Shown: positions 50,872 to 60,122 of the stretch, piece by piece | Layout of the letters: every line of letters begins with the position of its first letter | How positions within the stretch are numbered: position 1 is the first letter of the stretch | Assembly (NCBI RefSeq): GCF_964246085.1 | Contig: NZ_CAXTPD010000001.1 | Length of the DNA: 64,000 nucleotides | Source: Brotaphodocola sp003480315 | Lineage (GTDB): Bacteria; Bacillota; Clostridia; Lachnospirales; Lachnospiraceae | Strand: one strand, 5' to 3' | Notes under the pieces: generated by a model | What the model was told of the DNA's origin: nothing | What the model saw: the letters and a program-made list of their open reading frames with translations, nothing else | Database searches by the model: none | Translations under genes and position numbers: made by a program

Positions 50872-51744
50872 ATGAAAAAATTATTATTTATATTTAATGA
50901 AAAATCTGGACGTGCTCAGTTGAAAGAACGTTTGTATTCAATCGTGAATTTTTATCAAGAAAATAATTTTATTGTTACATTATTACCGATTAAACAAATA
51001 AATTGTTTTTCAGAATTATTGGAAACATCTACGGTAGATGTTCTAGTATGTGCTGGTGGAGATGGAACGCTAAATAGTGTTTTGTCACAGTATATGAAAT
51101 TAGGTTGTAAAATGCCGGTGGGATATCTTCCTATGGGTTCAACAAATGATTATGCGCGTACGCTAGGATATACAGATGATTTCGAGAAAGCTCTACAAAG
51201 AAGTTGTTTGGGAGTTGCGCGAACAGTGGATATAGGAAGATTTAACGATCAGTATTTTGTTTACGTAGCGGCTTTTGGCAGTTTGACAGAAGTATCTTAT
51301 TCTACATCACAACCGATGAAAAATATTTTGGGCCATTTTGCGTATATTCTGAGTGGTATTCAGAAAATTACAGATATTAGATTTTATCATTTGAAATTAC
51401 ATAATCAGGATCAGCAGATAGAAGGTCAATTCTGTATGGGATTTATTATGAATTCTCTTTCCATAGGTGGTTTTAAGAATCCGCTTAGTGATTTGGTGAA
51501 ATTGGATGATGGTAAATTTGAAGTGTTTTTGATAAAAATGCCCCGTGGTTTGTTAGAATTACAGCAAATTGTAGCAGATTTATTGGGCCAAAATATTCAT
51601 AATTCAATGTTTGTGTATTTTCAGGCCGATTATTTAGAGGTTCAGTCTGAGCCGATACGTTGGACTTTAGATGGAGAATTTGGTGGCGAACTTGGAACAG
51701 TGAAAATTGCGAATTGCAAAAAGGCTGTGAGAATTTTAGGATAA
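50872..51744 (+). CDS. Diacylglycerol kinase-family lipid kinase (DgkB/YegS-like)
   Basis: A 290-aa DAGK_cat protein: LFIFNEKSGRAQLKERLY (N-terminal loop), the nucleotide-binding CAGGDGTLNSVLS (residues ~62-74), GYLPMGSTNDYARTLG (~87-102), and the acidic FGGELG near the end. It phosphorylates diacylglycerol or a related lipid to phosphatidic acid. Immediately downstream of an LtaS-like gene, it most likely salvages the diacylglycerol that enzyme releases. Confidence 0.92.
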   Translation: MKKLLFIFNEKSGRAQLKERLYSIVNFYQENNFIVTLLPIKQINCFSELLETSTVDVLVCAGGDGTLNSVLSQYMKLGCKMPVGYLPMGSTNDYARTLGYTDDFEKALQRSCLGVARTVDIGRFNDQYFVYVAAFGSLTEVSYSTSQPMKNILGHFAYILSGIQKITDIRFYHLKLHNQDQQIEGQFCMGFIMNSLSIGGFKNPLSDLVKLDDGKFEVFLIKMPRGLLELQQIVADLLGQNIHNSMFVYFQADYLEVQSEPIRWTLDGEFGGELGTVKIANCKKAVRILG

Positions 51745-51885
51745 TAAGAGTATATGATTATTTTCAGAAATTATTTATATTATTATTTGCGATGTAAGGC
51801 AAAGCGTGAAGAGACAAAATGCTGTAGAAGATAAGGCGTATATTAGAGATTAAATATAAAGAAAATAGTGTGAGGTAGTAAGCGC

Positions 51886-53694
51886 ATGTATTTGAAGTTA
51901 CAGAATCTGTTGTTCCCAACAGGAAGTAAATTTGAGACACAATGGAATTTGTTTTATCGTGGTGAGAGAATGAGATATGATGCGGAACAGGGAATTTTGT
52001 GTTTGCCGAAATATCGAGTGGCAGATTTTATGTCATATTTAAATGCATTCTCATTGCATAAATGGAAGAAGTATACGAATCTGCAGGCAGTAAGACTACA
52101 TTTACGGCTTCAGGGAGAATGTCTGGTACGTCTTGTTGGTTACACGTTGGATGTACATAGTCCGGCTAAGACTGTGCTGGCAGAGCAGAACTATGTTTTA
52201 AATGAATCTGGTGAGATTGTGATGGATTATCCGGCTTCGGATAGTGCACTGCTGGCATTTGAAGTTGAAACGGATTCCGACTGTAAATTGTTTGGTGGTT
52301 GGTATGAGGGTTGCTTCGCTGAGACAGATCATAGAGAGGTGAATCTCTCTATTGCAACAACAACATTTAAAAAAGAAGAATTTATCCAGTCAAATTTGAG
52401 ATTACTGCAGAATGAGTTATTGAATAGCGATGATGAGATCAGGGATCATTTATGGATTCATGTAATCGACAATGGGAGAACGCTGGTACCAGAACAGTGG
52501 AATTCAGATAAAATTACAATTCATCCAAATAAGAATGTGGGAGGCGCCGGTGGTTTTACACGTGGCATGATTGAGTCAATGGAGCAGCCGGAGGATATTA
52601 CGCATGTTCTTCTTATGGATGATGATGTGATTATACTGCCGGAAAGCATCAGACGAATGTATTATCTTTTGAGTATGTTAAAGCCAGAATTTGATGAATA
52701 CTTTGTCAGTGGAGCGATGCTTTGCTATGAAGAGATGAATATTCAGCATGAAGATGTTGGATTTGTCCATGCAGACGGTTCTTATGGTCCGCAGAAAAAT
52801 GAGTTAGATCATACATTGTTGCGGGACATTCTGGAATGCGATCAGGAATATCTGGATCGCCAGCATATGTATGCAGGATGGTGGTTCTGCTGTATTCCTA
52901 TGAAGATGATTAAGCAAAATGGGCTTCCCCTGCCGCTATTTATTCGTGGTGACGATGTAGAATTCAGTCTTAGAAATCATGCAAAATTTATTACTATGAA
53001 TGGAATCTGCATCTGGCATATGGGCTTCACATATAAGTTTAATGCTTCTATGGAACTATATCAGGTTCATAGAAACAGTCTGATTTTGCAGGCTGTGAGT
53101 GGGGTATGCCAGAATGTGGATTTCATGAATCGTATGACAAAATTGTTTCGTGCCCGTATGCTGTCCCTGGATTATAATGGAGCAGAATTAATTCTGGATG
53201 CGATAGAGGATTTCTTAAAAGGTCCGGAGTTTATTATGCAGGATCTGGGTGAGCAGATCATGAAAGAGAAGAGTAAGAAGAATGAGAAGATGGTTGATCT
53301 GCGGGAATTCTCTGATCTGGATATCGATTTAGATGAGGTGTATCAGGATCCGCCAAGAACTTTTTTGCGTAAATGGCTGTATCGCATCACCTACAATGGT
53401 CATCGGTTTTGTTCGGAAAGCCGTTTGAAGGAAGGTCCGGGAATTGTTGCGTTTGACTGGTTTTATTCACCGGAACATAACTTTTGGTATAAAAAACTGC
53501 TGGCAGTGAATCCGCATTTGCAGATGGGAAGTATGCGGGTATTTAGTAAAGAAAAATATCGGGAGTTAAATAAACGGAGCAAGAGGCTTTTGGCTGAGTA
53601 CAAAAATACAAGGGCTGCAGTAGAAGAAAAATATCGCGAAAATAAAAAACAGATGACATCCGTAGAGTTTTGGAAGAAGTATCTGGAACTGTAG
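51886..53694 (+). CDS. GlfT2-like galactofuranosyltransferase
   Basis: A 602-aa GT2 enzyme with the layout of actinobacterial GlfT2. The N-terminal beta-barrel domain spans residues 1-~150. The GT-A domain (~155-400) starts VNLSIATTTFKKEEFIQSN, with NVGGAGGFTRGMIES, HVLLMDDDVIILPESI (DDD metal site) and FIRGDDVEFSLR. A helical C-terminal domain (~400-602) follows. GlfT2 adds galactofuranose from UDP-Galf, and the window also encodes UDP-galactopyranose mutase (61060-62175), which supplies that donor. The 140 nt before it (51745-51885) show no gene. Confidence 0.88.
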   Translation: MYLKLQNLLFPTGSKFETQWNLFYRGERMRYDAEQGILCLPKYRVADFMSYLNAFSLHKWKKYTNLQAVRLHLRLQGECLVRLVGYTLDVHSPAKTVLAEQNYVLNESGEIVMDYPASDSALLAFEVETDSDCKLFGGWYEGCFAETDHREVNLSIATTTFKKEEFIQSNLRLLQNELLNSDDEIRDHLWIHVIDNGRTLVPEQWNSDKITIHPNKNVGGAGGFTRGMIESMEQPEDITHVLLMDDDVIILPESIRRMYYLLSMLKPEFDEYFVSGAMLCYEEMNIQHEDVGFVHADGSYGPQKNELDHTLLRDILECDQEYLDRQHMYAGWWFCCIPMKMIKQNGLPLPLFIRGDDVEFSLRNHAKFITMNGICIWHMGFTYKFNASMELYQVHRNSLILQAVSGVCQNVDFMNRMTKLFRARMLSLDYNGAELILDAIEDFLKGPEFIMQDLGEQIMKEKSKKNEKMVDLREFSDLDIDLDEVYQDPPRTFLRKWLYRITYNGHRFCSESRLKEGPGIVAFDWFYSPEHNFWYKKLLAVNPHLQMGSMRVFSKEKYRELNKRSKRLLAEYKNTRAAVEEKYRENKKQMTSVEFWKKYLEL

Positions 53695-53709
53695 CTTAAG
53701 AGGAGAACT

Positions 53710-55308
53710 ATGAAAAGCAAGAGTTACAACAAGAGTGCATTTGGTGTAATACTGTTATTGCAGATTGTATGTATGATTTATTTTGGAAATGCAAAACAAG
53801 GATATTTTGTGGATGAGTTGTGGTCATATGGTCTGGCTAACAGCTATTATCATCCGCATGTATATTCGGATGATGCCTTAGAAGAATGTTGGGTATCGGG
53901 AGAATATTTCCGGGACTATTTGGAAGTGCTCCCAGAACAGCGGTTTCGATATGGATCAGTCGTGTACAATCAGACGCAGGATTATCATCCTCCGCTGTTT
54001 TATATGGTATTACATACAATCTCATCACTTTTTCCAAGTACATTTAGTAAATGGTATGGGATTATTCCCAATATTGTTTATTTTGCAGTGTCCATGTATT
54101 TGTTGTTTGCTTTAGCGAGACGGATATTTAAAAGTGAGTGGCTGGCTTTGATTCCTGTGATAGCATATGGCTTCAGTGCGGGGGCAATCAGTAATGTGAT
54201 TTATATTCGCATGTATGTGTTATTGACAGTATGGGTATTGGCATTATTCAATTTACATGTGAAATGGATTACGGAAGATAAAATACAGTCGAGAGATTGG
54301 TTGATTTTAATATTGGTTGCTTATTTAGGATACATGAGTCATTATTATTTTTTTGTAATTGCTTTTTTTACAGCAGCATTTTATTTCTTTTACTTACTTT
54401 GGACGAGAAAAAGAAAAACGCTGATACAATATTGTGCTGCGATGTTTATTAGTTTGCTGTTGGTGGCATTGACATTTCCGGTTGCTTATAAAAAGCTGTT
54501 TTTTGGACAGCGAGGGAATGAGGCAGTTCATAATTTATTCAATTTAAGCGATATTCTTGGAAATGCAAAACGATATTGGACTATTATAGGAGAACAGTTA
54601 TTTGCAAATTCTCAAAATATATTAGGAATAGTGATTATGGTATGTGGTCTGTGTACGTTAATCAGTTGGGTGAGAAAAAGAACTGGTAATGGGCAGACAT
54701 TTAGAATGGCATTGAAGAAGATAGATGAGACTCTTAAAAGAGAAATCTCTGCAGTTGGGTGTGTGCTTTTTGTCAGTGTGAGTTATTTTGTGATTATTCT
54801 AAAGATAGCTCCATATCAGGTTGACCGATATGTGTTTGGCATATACCCGGAATTAACATTGCTGATGTTCTATTTTGTATTTAAGATTGTAAATTACTGG
54901 GGCTCAAAGAACACTGCATTCGCTACTGCGCTGATAATGGCTGCTGTTTTTTCCATATTTGGAGTAAGCGGAAAGCACGTACAGTATCTGTATAAAAACT
55001 ATGTGAACAATGTAAATATTATGAAAGAGCATGTAGGTGAGGACTGTCTGTATATTACCTGGGATTATTATAAGCTGGTAGGAAATGCTCTGGAATTGGA
55101 AAATATGGGGCGTGTATTTACGGAAGTTCCAGATCGTATTGAGGCATTAGCTGAAAAGCTGGATCCAGACAAAAAGAATCTGATTGTTTATGTTGATGAG
55201 TCTTTTGATCAGAAAGAAATTTTAAACAGGGTTTGTAATGCTGCCGGGTATCGGGCATGGAGACCATTATTTGAGTCGAGATGCAAAGCTTATGAATTAA
55301 CACGTTAG
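53710..55308 (+). CDS. GT-C/GT39-type membrane glycosyltransferase
   Basis: A 532-aa polytopic protein with about ten hydrophobic segments. The first outer loop contains GYFVDELWSYG (Asp-Glu) and a later one QDYHPPLFYMVLHTI, the paired acidic and HPP motifs of the PMT_2/ArnT family (PF13231). It would use a polyprenyl-phosphate sugar made by a GtrB-like enzyme; one is encoded next. The soluble C-terminal ~100 residues end KAYELTR. It starts 15 nt after the galactofuranosyltransferase gene behind AAGAGGAGA. Confidence 0.8.
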   Translation: MKSKSYNKSAFGVILLLQIVCMIYFGNAKQGYFVDELWSYGLANSYYHPHVYSDDALEECWVSGEYFRDYLEVLPEQRFRYGSVVYNQTQDYHPPLFYMVLHTISSLFPSTFSKWYGIIPNIVYFAVSMYLLFALARRIFKSEWLALIPVIAYGFSAGAISNVIYIRMYVLLTVWVLALFNLHVKWITEDKIQSRDWLILILVAYLGYMSHYYFFVIAFFTAAFYFFYLLWTRKRKTLIQYCAAMFISLLLVALTFPVAYKKLFFGQRGNEAVHNLFNLSDILGNAKRYWTIIGEQLFANSQNILGIVIMVCGLCTLISWVRKRTGNGQTFRMALKKIDETLKREISAVGCVLFVSVSYFVIILKIAPYQVDRYVFGIYPELTLLMFYFVFKIVNYWGSKNTAFATALIMAAVFSIFGVSGKHVQYLYKNYVNNVNIMKEHVGEDCLYITWDYYKLVGNALELENMGRVFTEVPDRIEALAEKLDPDKKNLIVYVDESFDQKEILNRVCNAAGYRAWRPLFESRCKAYELTR

Positions 55309-55362
55309 GAAGCACGAAAAATAAGGACAGGAAAGTATAAGTACTGGTAGAGAAGGTGGATT

Positions 55363-56307
55363 ATGAAAGTAGCGCTGATTGTTCCTTGCTACAATGAGCA
55401 GGAAGCACTTCCGATTTTTTATGAAGAGGTTATGAAAGTTGTAACTACAATGAATTGTCAATATGAATTGATTTTTGTGAATGATGGTTCAAAAGATAAT
55501 ACGCTTTCAATCTTAAAAAATTTTGCAGTGAAGAATGAAAATGTTACATATATTTCTTTTTCAAGAAACTTCGGAAAAGAGGCGGCGATGTATGCGGGAT
55601 TCTCCAATGCCGATGCAGACTATGTGGCAGTCATGGATGCAGATATGCAGGATCCGCCCGCATTATTGCCGCAGATGGTTAAAATTCTGGAAACAGAAGA
55701 TTATGACAGTGTGGCAACACGCCGGGTAAGCAGAGATGGAGAACCGCCAATCCGCTCCTGGTTTGCCAGAAAGTTCTATCAGCTCATTAATAAAATATCA
55801 GATGCAGATATTGTAGATGGTGCACGGGACTTCCGATTAATGAAGCGTGAAATGGTAGATGCAATCGTAGCCATGGGAGAATACAACCGTTTTTCTAAAG
55901 GTATTTTTGGCTGGATCGGTTTTAAAACATATTGGCTGCCGTTTAAGAATGTAGAACGGGTTGCTGGTGAAACAAAATGGAATTTCTGGAAATTATTTAA
56001 GTACGCGATTGATGGTATCATTAATTTTTCAGAGGCACCACTCAGTATTGCTTCGTGGGCTGGAATTGGAATGACATTCATCGCTTTCATTATGATGGTG
56101 ATTGTGATTGTCAGACGGTTATGCTTCGGTGATCCAGTTGCCGGATGGGCATCTACCATGTGCGTGATCATTTTTATTGGAGCAATTCAACTGTTCAGTA
56201 TGGGCATTATGGGACAGTATATTGCAAAGACCTACAATGAGGCAAAGCACAGGCCGCATTATATTGTTGCAGAGAGTAATGGGGAAAAGGTGAAGAGAAT
56301 TAAATAA
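55363..56307 (+). CDS. Polyprenyl-phosphate glycosyltransferase (GtrB/DPM1-like)
   Basis: A 314-aa GT2: KVALIVPCYNEQEALPIFYEEV, LIFVNDGSKDNTLSIL, ISFSRNFGKEAAMYAG, VMDADMQDPPALLPQM (metal D-A-D, residues ~90-92), then RDFRLMKREMVDA and KRF-like SKGIFGWIGFKT. Two C-terminal membrane helices (~230-255 and ~265-290) are present. Such enzymes load a sugar onto undecaprenyl phosphate. With GtrA directly downstream (5 nt) and a GT39-like enzyme upstream it forms a complete Gtr-type side-branch module. Confidence 0.93.
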   Translation: MKVALIVPCYNEQEALPIFYEEVMKVVTTMNCQYELIFVNDGSKDNTLSILKNFAVKNENVTYISFSRNFGKEAAMYAGFSNADADYVAVMDADMQDPPALLPQMVKILETEDYDSVATRRVSRDGEPPIRSWFARKFYQLINKISDADIVDGARDFRLMKREMVDAIVAMGEYNRFSKGIFGWIGFKTYWLPFKNVERVAGETKWNFWKLFKYAIDGIINFSEAPLSIASWAGIGMTFIAFIMMVIVIVRRLCFGDPVAGWASTMCVIIFIGAIQLFSMGIMGQYIAKTYNEAKHRPHYIVAESNGEKVKRIK

Positions 56308-56312
56308 GAGCT

Positions 56313-56729
56313 ATGAAGAAAAATTATAGAGAGATTATTCGCTATTTGATAGTAGGAGTATTGACCACTGTAGTAAGCCTTGCCGTTTATTATGTCTGCG
56401 TATTGACATTTTTAAATCCGCAGAGTGCATTACAATTACAGGCCGCTAATGTATTATCCTGGATTGCAGCGGTTACATTTGCATATATTACAAGCCGTAT
56501 ATACGTGTTTCAGAGCAAGCGCAAAGACTGGCTGCAGGAAGCGGCTGCGTTTTATTCTTCAAGACTGCTTACGCTGTTTATGGACATGGCAATTATGTTT
56601 GTTATGGTAACATTGTGCGGTATGAATGATAAACTGGCGAAACTGGTGGTGCAGGTTGTTGTTACAATAGCGAATTATATATTCAGCAAATTATTCGTTT
56701 TTCGTGTATCAAAAAAAGATAAAATCTGA
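56313..56729 (+). CDS. GtrA-family membrane protein (lipid-linked sugar flippase)
   Basis: A 138-aa four-helix protein of the GtrA family (PF04138): REIIRYLIVGVLTTVVSLAVYY at the N-terminus, the WIAAVTFAYITSRIYVF motif and C-terminal NYIFSKLFVFR. It is thought to move the undecaprenyl-phosphate sugar made by GtrB across the membrane. It is followed by a hairpin and then by an AT-rich accessory module. Confidence 0.92.
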   Translation: MKKNYREIIRYLIVGVLTTVVSLAVYYVCVLTFLNPQSALQLQAANVLSWIAAVTFAYITSRIYVFQSKRKDWLQEAAAFYSSRLLTLFMDMAIMFVMVTLCGMNDKLAKLVVQVVVTIANYIFSKLFVFRVSKKDKI

Positions 56730-56749
56730 TAGAATAGAATTAATTTATG

Positions 56750-56783
56750 TTTCCCGATTGCTCGTGGTGGAGCGGTCGGGAAA
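56750..56783 (+). terminator. Hairpin after gtrA
   Basis: TTTCCCGA (56750-56757) pairs with TCGGGAAA (56776-56783), with inner GCTC/GAGC. The T-tract is poor. Confidence 0.55.
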
Positions 56784-56882
56784 ATTGCTATTAATCGCTT
56801 AGATAATACAATTAGACGAGCGGTAGGTAGGGGAGATATTAGTAATACAAGTATAATTCAAGAGAATAAGAGGTGCTATAAG

Positions 56883-57455
56883 ATGCGTTCTAATATCAAG
56901 TATGCGAATATATTAATTATAGCTATAGCAATAGCATATTTTATTATCGGCGGAATGAATTATTTTGGTATGATAGATGGAAAAGTTATTTTATTGTGTT
57001 CGATTTTGTCACTAGCTGTGGCAATAGTACAAATTTTGGATGTGTTTATTTCAGGTCTGCAAATAATGGAGATTAATGTGATAAAATCTTCTATTAAAAT
57101 TCTGGATGTATGGGGAATGAAAAATGAAAATGAGACACATTCTGAAAAAGAAAAAACAATAGAAGCATATAAAAGAGATCATAAATTTATACATAAAAAA
57201 TATGAGAAATTAATAAAAAAGTTATCCCGATTAGCAAATATAGTCTTGGCTAGTGCTATGGTTATATTTATATTAGGATTATCAACTAATTGCATTGGAG
57301 CGAATGCTAAATTGGCAGATACATTATCATTATTTTCGTTTGCACTTATATTTGTGAGTTTAACGGTTCAATATTACTTGGAAAGTTATATTAGTTCTAT
57401 TGTTATAGAATTGGAAAATATATCGGATAGCATGGAGGAAAAGTATAGTGAATAA
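56883..57455 (+). CDS. Four-helix membrane protein of accessory module, function unknown
   Basis: A 190-aa protein I do not recognise. Two N-terminal helices (ANILIIAIAIAYFIIGGMNYFG; KVILLCSILSLAVAIVQIL), a charged middle of ~70 residues with coiled-coil character (KNENETHSEKEKTIEAYKRDHKF...), two further helices (IVLASAMVIFILGLSTNCIG; TLSLFSFALIFVSLTVQYYL) and a short acidic tail. The 2TM-coil-2TM layout resembles SLATT-type effectors of defence islands, but this is only a shape match. It overlaps the next gene by 8 nt, so both are translated together. Strongly AT-rich. Confidence 0.6.
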   Translation: MRSNIKYANILIIAIAIAYFIIGGMNYFGMIDGKVILLCSILSLAVAIVQILDVFISGLQIMEINVIKSSIKILDVWGMKNENETHSEKEKTIEAYKRDHKFIHKKYEKLIKKLSRLANIVLASAMVIFILGLSTNCIGANAKLADTLSLFSFALIFVSLTVQYYLESYISSIVIELENISDSMEEKYSE

Positions 57456-58389
57456 AAATATTTCAGATGGAGTGCAGAAATTATATAATTGTTTAGCTAA
57501 AGGCTGGGGAAATGTTTTAATTCCGCAAGAGGTAAGGGGGATACTAGATAAAGAAGTAAGACAAATAAATGCGAGCGAAGAGGAGGAAAAAAATCTTTAT
57601 GATGTGATAGAATTATATGGTGATAATAAGCAATCAGTAGCAGAAGTTAGAAAATTATATCTAAGAACATGTTCGAGAGTGCTTTCTCAAGAGATGAGGA
57701 AACAGGAAAATATAGAAAATGTTATTAGCAAAGCGCAAGAAATTCTGCAAGATGAGAATAATGTTGAAAAAGAAGATGTAAATGAAGATTGGTTAATGCG
57801 ATTTTTTAATTCCATACAAGATATTGGTAACGAAGATATGCAAACTTTATGGGGGAAGATTTTAGCTGGTGAAATAAAAAATCCCAATACATTCACTTTA
57901 CGTAGTTTAGATACTTTAAGTAAAATAACGAAAGGTGAAGCAATGTTATTCAAAAATATGGTACCTTATATAATTAATTATAATGGAACAAGGGCAATTT
58001 TGAATGATATTGGGCTTAATGAAAACTATAATATATCTTATGGTACAATAGTTGAATTGGCAGAATGTGGGCTAATTGATTCATCATCTATGATGCAGTT
58101 GACAATAACAATATCTAAAAAAATTCCTCTGGAAATAGCATATAATATGGAATTACTGAGAGGGAGTATTGAAGAAGAAAAGCAAATTGTAATTCCTATA
58201 TACAAATTAACACGCTCTGGAAGCGATATTTTACAAGTTATTGGTGAGGCATACAATGAAACATATTTTCGGGATGTAGCAAGATATTTACGACAAAATA
58301 ATCCGGAAGTTTCATTTACTTTTCATAACATTGTTAGTAAAAATGCTACAAATGTGGAGTATGTGATAGATGGCGTAGAAGTTTTATAA
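57448..58389 (+). CDS. DUF2806-like protein of accessory module
   Basis: A 313-aa soluble protein. The block NEDWLMRFFNSIQDIGNEDMQTLWGKILAGEIKNPNTFTLRSLDTLSKIT (residues ~111-160) resembles the core of DUF2806/TIGR03899-type proteins. The C-terminal part (TRSGSDILQVIGEAYNETYF) looks like a winged-helix or small alpha/beta domain. No catalytic motif is seen. Related proteins occur in variable regions and as single cargo genes. Start ATG? is not available: the gene uses GTG 57448 within the preceding gene's end (GGAGGAAAAG upstream). Confidence 0.6.
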   Translation: MNKNISDGVQKLYNCLAKGWGNVLIPQEVRGILDKEVRQINASEEEEKNLYDVIELYGDNKQSVAEVRKLYLRTCSRVLSQEMRKQENIENVISKAQEILQDENNVEKEDVNEDWLMRFFNSIQDIGNEDMQTLWGKILAGEIKNPNTFTLRSLDTLSKITKGEAMLFKNMVPYIINYNGTRAILNDIGLNENYNISYGTIVELAECGLIDSSSMMQLTITISKKIPLEIAYNMELLRGSIEEEKQIVIPIYKLTRSGSDILQVIGEAYNETYFRDVARYLRQNNPEVSFTFHNIVSKNATNVEYVIDGVEVL

Positions 58390-58402
58390 AGAGGAAATCA
58401 AT

Positions 58403-59665
58403 ATGGCTGTAATCGAAATCAACAATTTAGGTCCAATAAATCATTGCCGTATGGACTTGGAAAAGTTTTGTGTACTGACAGGTCCGCAGGCATCAGGAAA
58501 AAGTACGATTGCAAAAGCAATTTTCTTTTTTCGCACCATTAAGGATGATTGTCTGTCATTGTACAGCAGAGAAAAGTTATCGGAAGTAGAAAAGGGGGAC
58601 TTGTCCCATTCATTGAAAAAGTATCTGCGTGGGAAATTTATGCAGATGTTTGGTTCCAGCTGGAGTATGAGCATGGACATGTGTATGTCTTATCAATTTG
58701 GTGAACATACCTATATCAATCTTTTGCTAAAGAAAAGTACTTATTTCGGAATTCAGAATTATATTGATTTTGCATTTTCAGATGATATTTTGCAGTTGCT
58801 AAACAGCCTGAACGAAAAAGATTATGAGCGGGAACAGGTTTTGAAGATGCTGCAGGAGGTATTTCAGGATGATTTTGAGACGGTTTACATTCCGGCTGGT
58901 CGGAGCCTGATTACATTGCTGACCAGTCAGTTGAATTATATTTTGTCAGCAATGGATGATGGTCAGAAAAAGAGTATTGACTATTGTACTCAAAATTATA
59001 TGGAGCGCATCTTGCGTCTGAAACCGTTATTTTCAGATGGTATGAGGGAGATGTATTACAATAAGTTGTTTACAACTACAATACCGTTGAAGAAAGATAT
59101 CATTACAAAACTGATGGAGACAATCGACAGTATTTTAAAGGGAAAATATCAGTATGCGGGTGGAGAAGAACGCTTATTTGTAAATGATCATCAGTATGTG
59201 AAATTAAATTACAGTTCTTCTGGCCAGCAGGAAGTAATCTGGATTTTAAATCTGCTGTTTTATTATGTGTTAGAGAATCGGAAAATCTATCTGATTTTGG
59301 AAGAACCGGAATCACATTTGTATCCAGAGGCACAGAGCCGTGTAGCGGAAGCAATGGGTCTGTTTCTGAATGCAGGAAATCATGTGCTTGTAACAACGCA
59401 TAGTCCTTATATATTAGGATCCATCAATAATCTGATGTATGCGGGAGCATTAAGTGAGCAATATCCTGAGTCTGTTGAGAAAATTATTGCAAAAGAACGA
59501 CAGATGCATGCGGAGCATACGGCAGCTTATTATGTCCGGGAAGGAACATTGAATAACATTATGGATGATTCAGAACCATTGATTCAGAACAGTGTAATTG
59601 ATGGAATTTCGATGGAAATCAATGAGCAGATGGAACAGCTTCTTCAGATTGACATGGGAGAATAA
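58403..59665 (+). CDS. AAA_15/AAA_21-type ATPase of accessory module
   Basis: A 420-aa ABC/SMC-like (OLD-related) ATPase. N-terminal IEINNLGPINHCRMDLEKFCVLTG leads to Walker A GPQASGKST (residues ~27-35). The signature-like NYSSSGQQEVIWILNLLF (~271-288) is followed by Walker B IYLILEEPESHLYPEAQ (~294-310) and the H-loop VLVTTHSPYILGSINNL. There is no Toprim domain, so it needs a partner for nuclease function. The next gene starts 4 nt downstream and has a possible nuclease motif. ATPase-nuclease pairs of this kind are frequent in phage-defence systems. Confidence 0.85.
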   Translation: MAVIEINNLGPINHCRMDLEKFCVLTGPQASGKSTIAKAIFFFRTIKDDCLSLYSREKLSEVEKGDLSHSLKKYLRGKFMQMFGSSWSMSMDMCMSYQFGEHTYINLLLKKSTYFGIQNYIDFAFSDDILQLLNSLNEKDYEREQVLKMLQEVFQDDFETVYIPAGRSLITLLTSQLNYILSAMDDGQKKSIDYCTQNYMERILRLKPLFSDGMREMYYNKLFTTTIPLKKDIITKLMETIDSILKGKYQYAGGEERLFVNDHQYVKLNYSSSGQQEVIWILNLLFYYVLENRKIYLILEEPESHLYPEAQSRVAEAMGLFLNAGNHVLVTTHSPYILGSINNLMYAGALSEQYPESVEKIIAKERQMHAEHTAAYYVREGTLNNIMDDSEPLIQNSVIDGISMEINEQMEQLLQIDMGE

Positions 59666-59669
59666 ACAT

Positions 59670-60095
59670 ATGATGTTGGACAACGCACACTCTTTGTGTG
59701 AAGAGAGGCAAAAGAAAATTATTTCCAGGGATACGAAAAGCAGATGTGAACATCGGGCGCATAATCCGGAGCGAAATCTGGTCCGGCATTATCAGATTGA
59801 TGGTGGTGTGATAGCGGATAAGATGGTACAGAAATGTGATTTTTTATTGTTGAATGATGATAAAAAGAATGCTTATCTGATTGAACTGAAGGGGACTCAT
59901 ATTTTAAAAGCGTTGCAGCAGTTGGAAGAGACAGAAAAACATTTGCGGGAAGATTTGAAGGCATATACCTTGCATTACAGAATTGTGTATAAGGCAAATA
60001 CCCATGCGATTCGCGGAAGCGAATACAACAAATTTTGCAAAGCAAAAAACAATCGGGTAAAAGCCAGTACAAATCTTTTGGAGGAAACGGTGTAA
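59670..60095 (+). CDS. Small protein with possible PD-(D/E)XK nuclease motif, partner of the ATPase
   Basis: A 141-aa protein from ATG 59670, 4 nt after the ATPase stop, so translationally coupled. The core KCD57FLLLNDDKKNAYLIE72LK74G followed by ALQQLEET (Gln on the next helix) has the spacing of a PD-(D/E)XK fold: Asp on strand 2, E-x-K on strand 3. An N-terminal HNPERNLVRHYQIDGG would be the first helix. I do not recognise a named family. Inference: ATP-gated nuclease working with the upstream ATPase. It could instead be a regulatory subunit. Confidence 0.6.
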   Translation: MMLDNAHSLCEERQKKIISRDTKSRCEHRAHNPERNLVRHYQIDGGVIADKMVQKCDFLLLNDDKKNAYLIELKGTHILKALQQLEETEKHLREDLKAYTLHYRIVYKANTHAIRGSEYNKFCKAKNNRVKASTNLLEETV

Positions 60096-60122
60096 ATAAA
60101 ATATTGGTGGAGGAGAACACAA

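Noticed and set aside
58403..60095. PARIS or Gabija defence system
   Set aside because: No Toprim domain in the ATPase and no DUF4435 or UvrD-like partner; the 141-aa partner is of another type.
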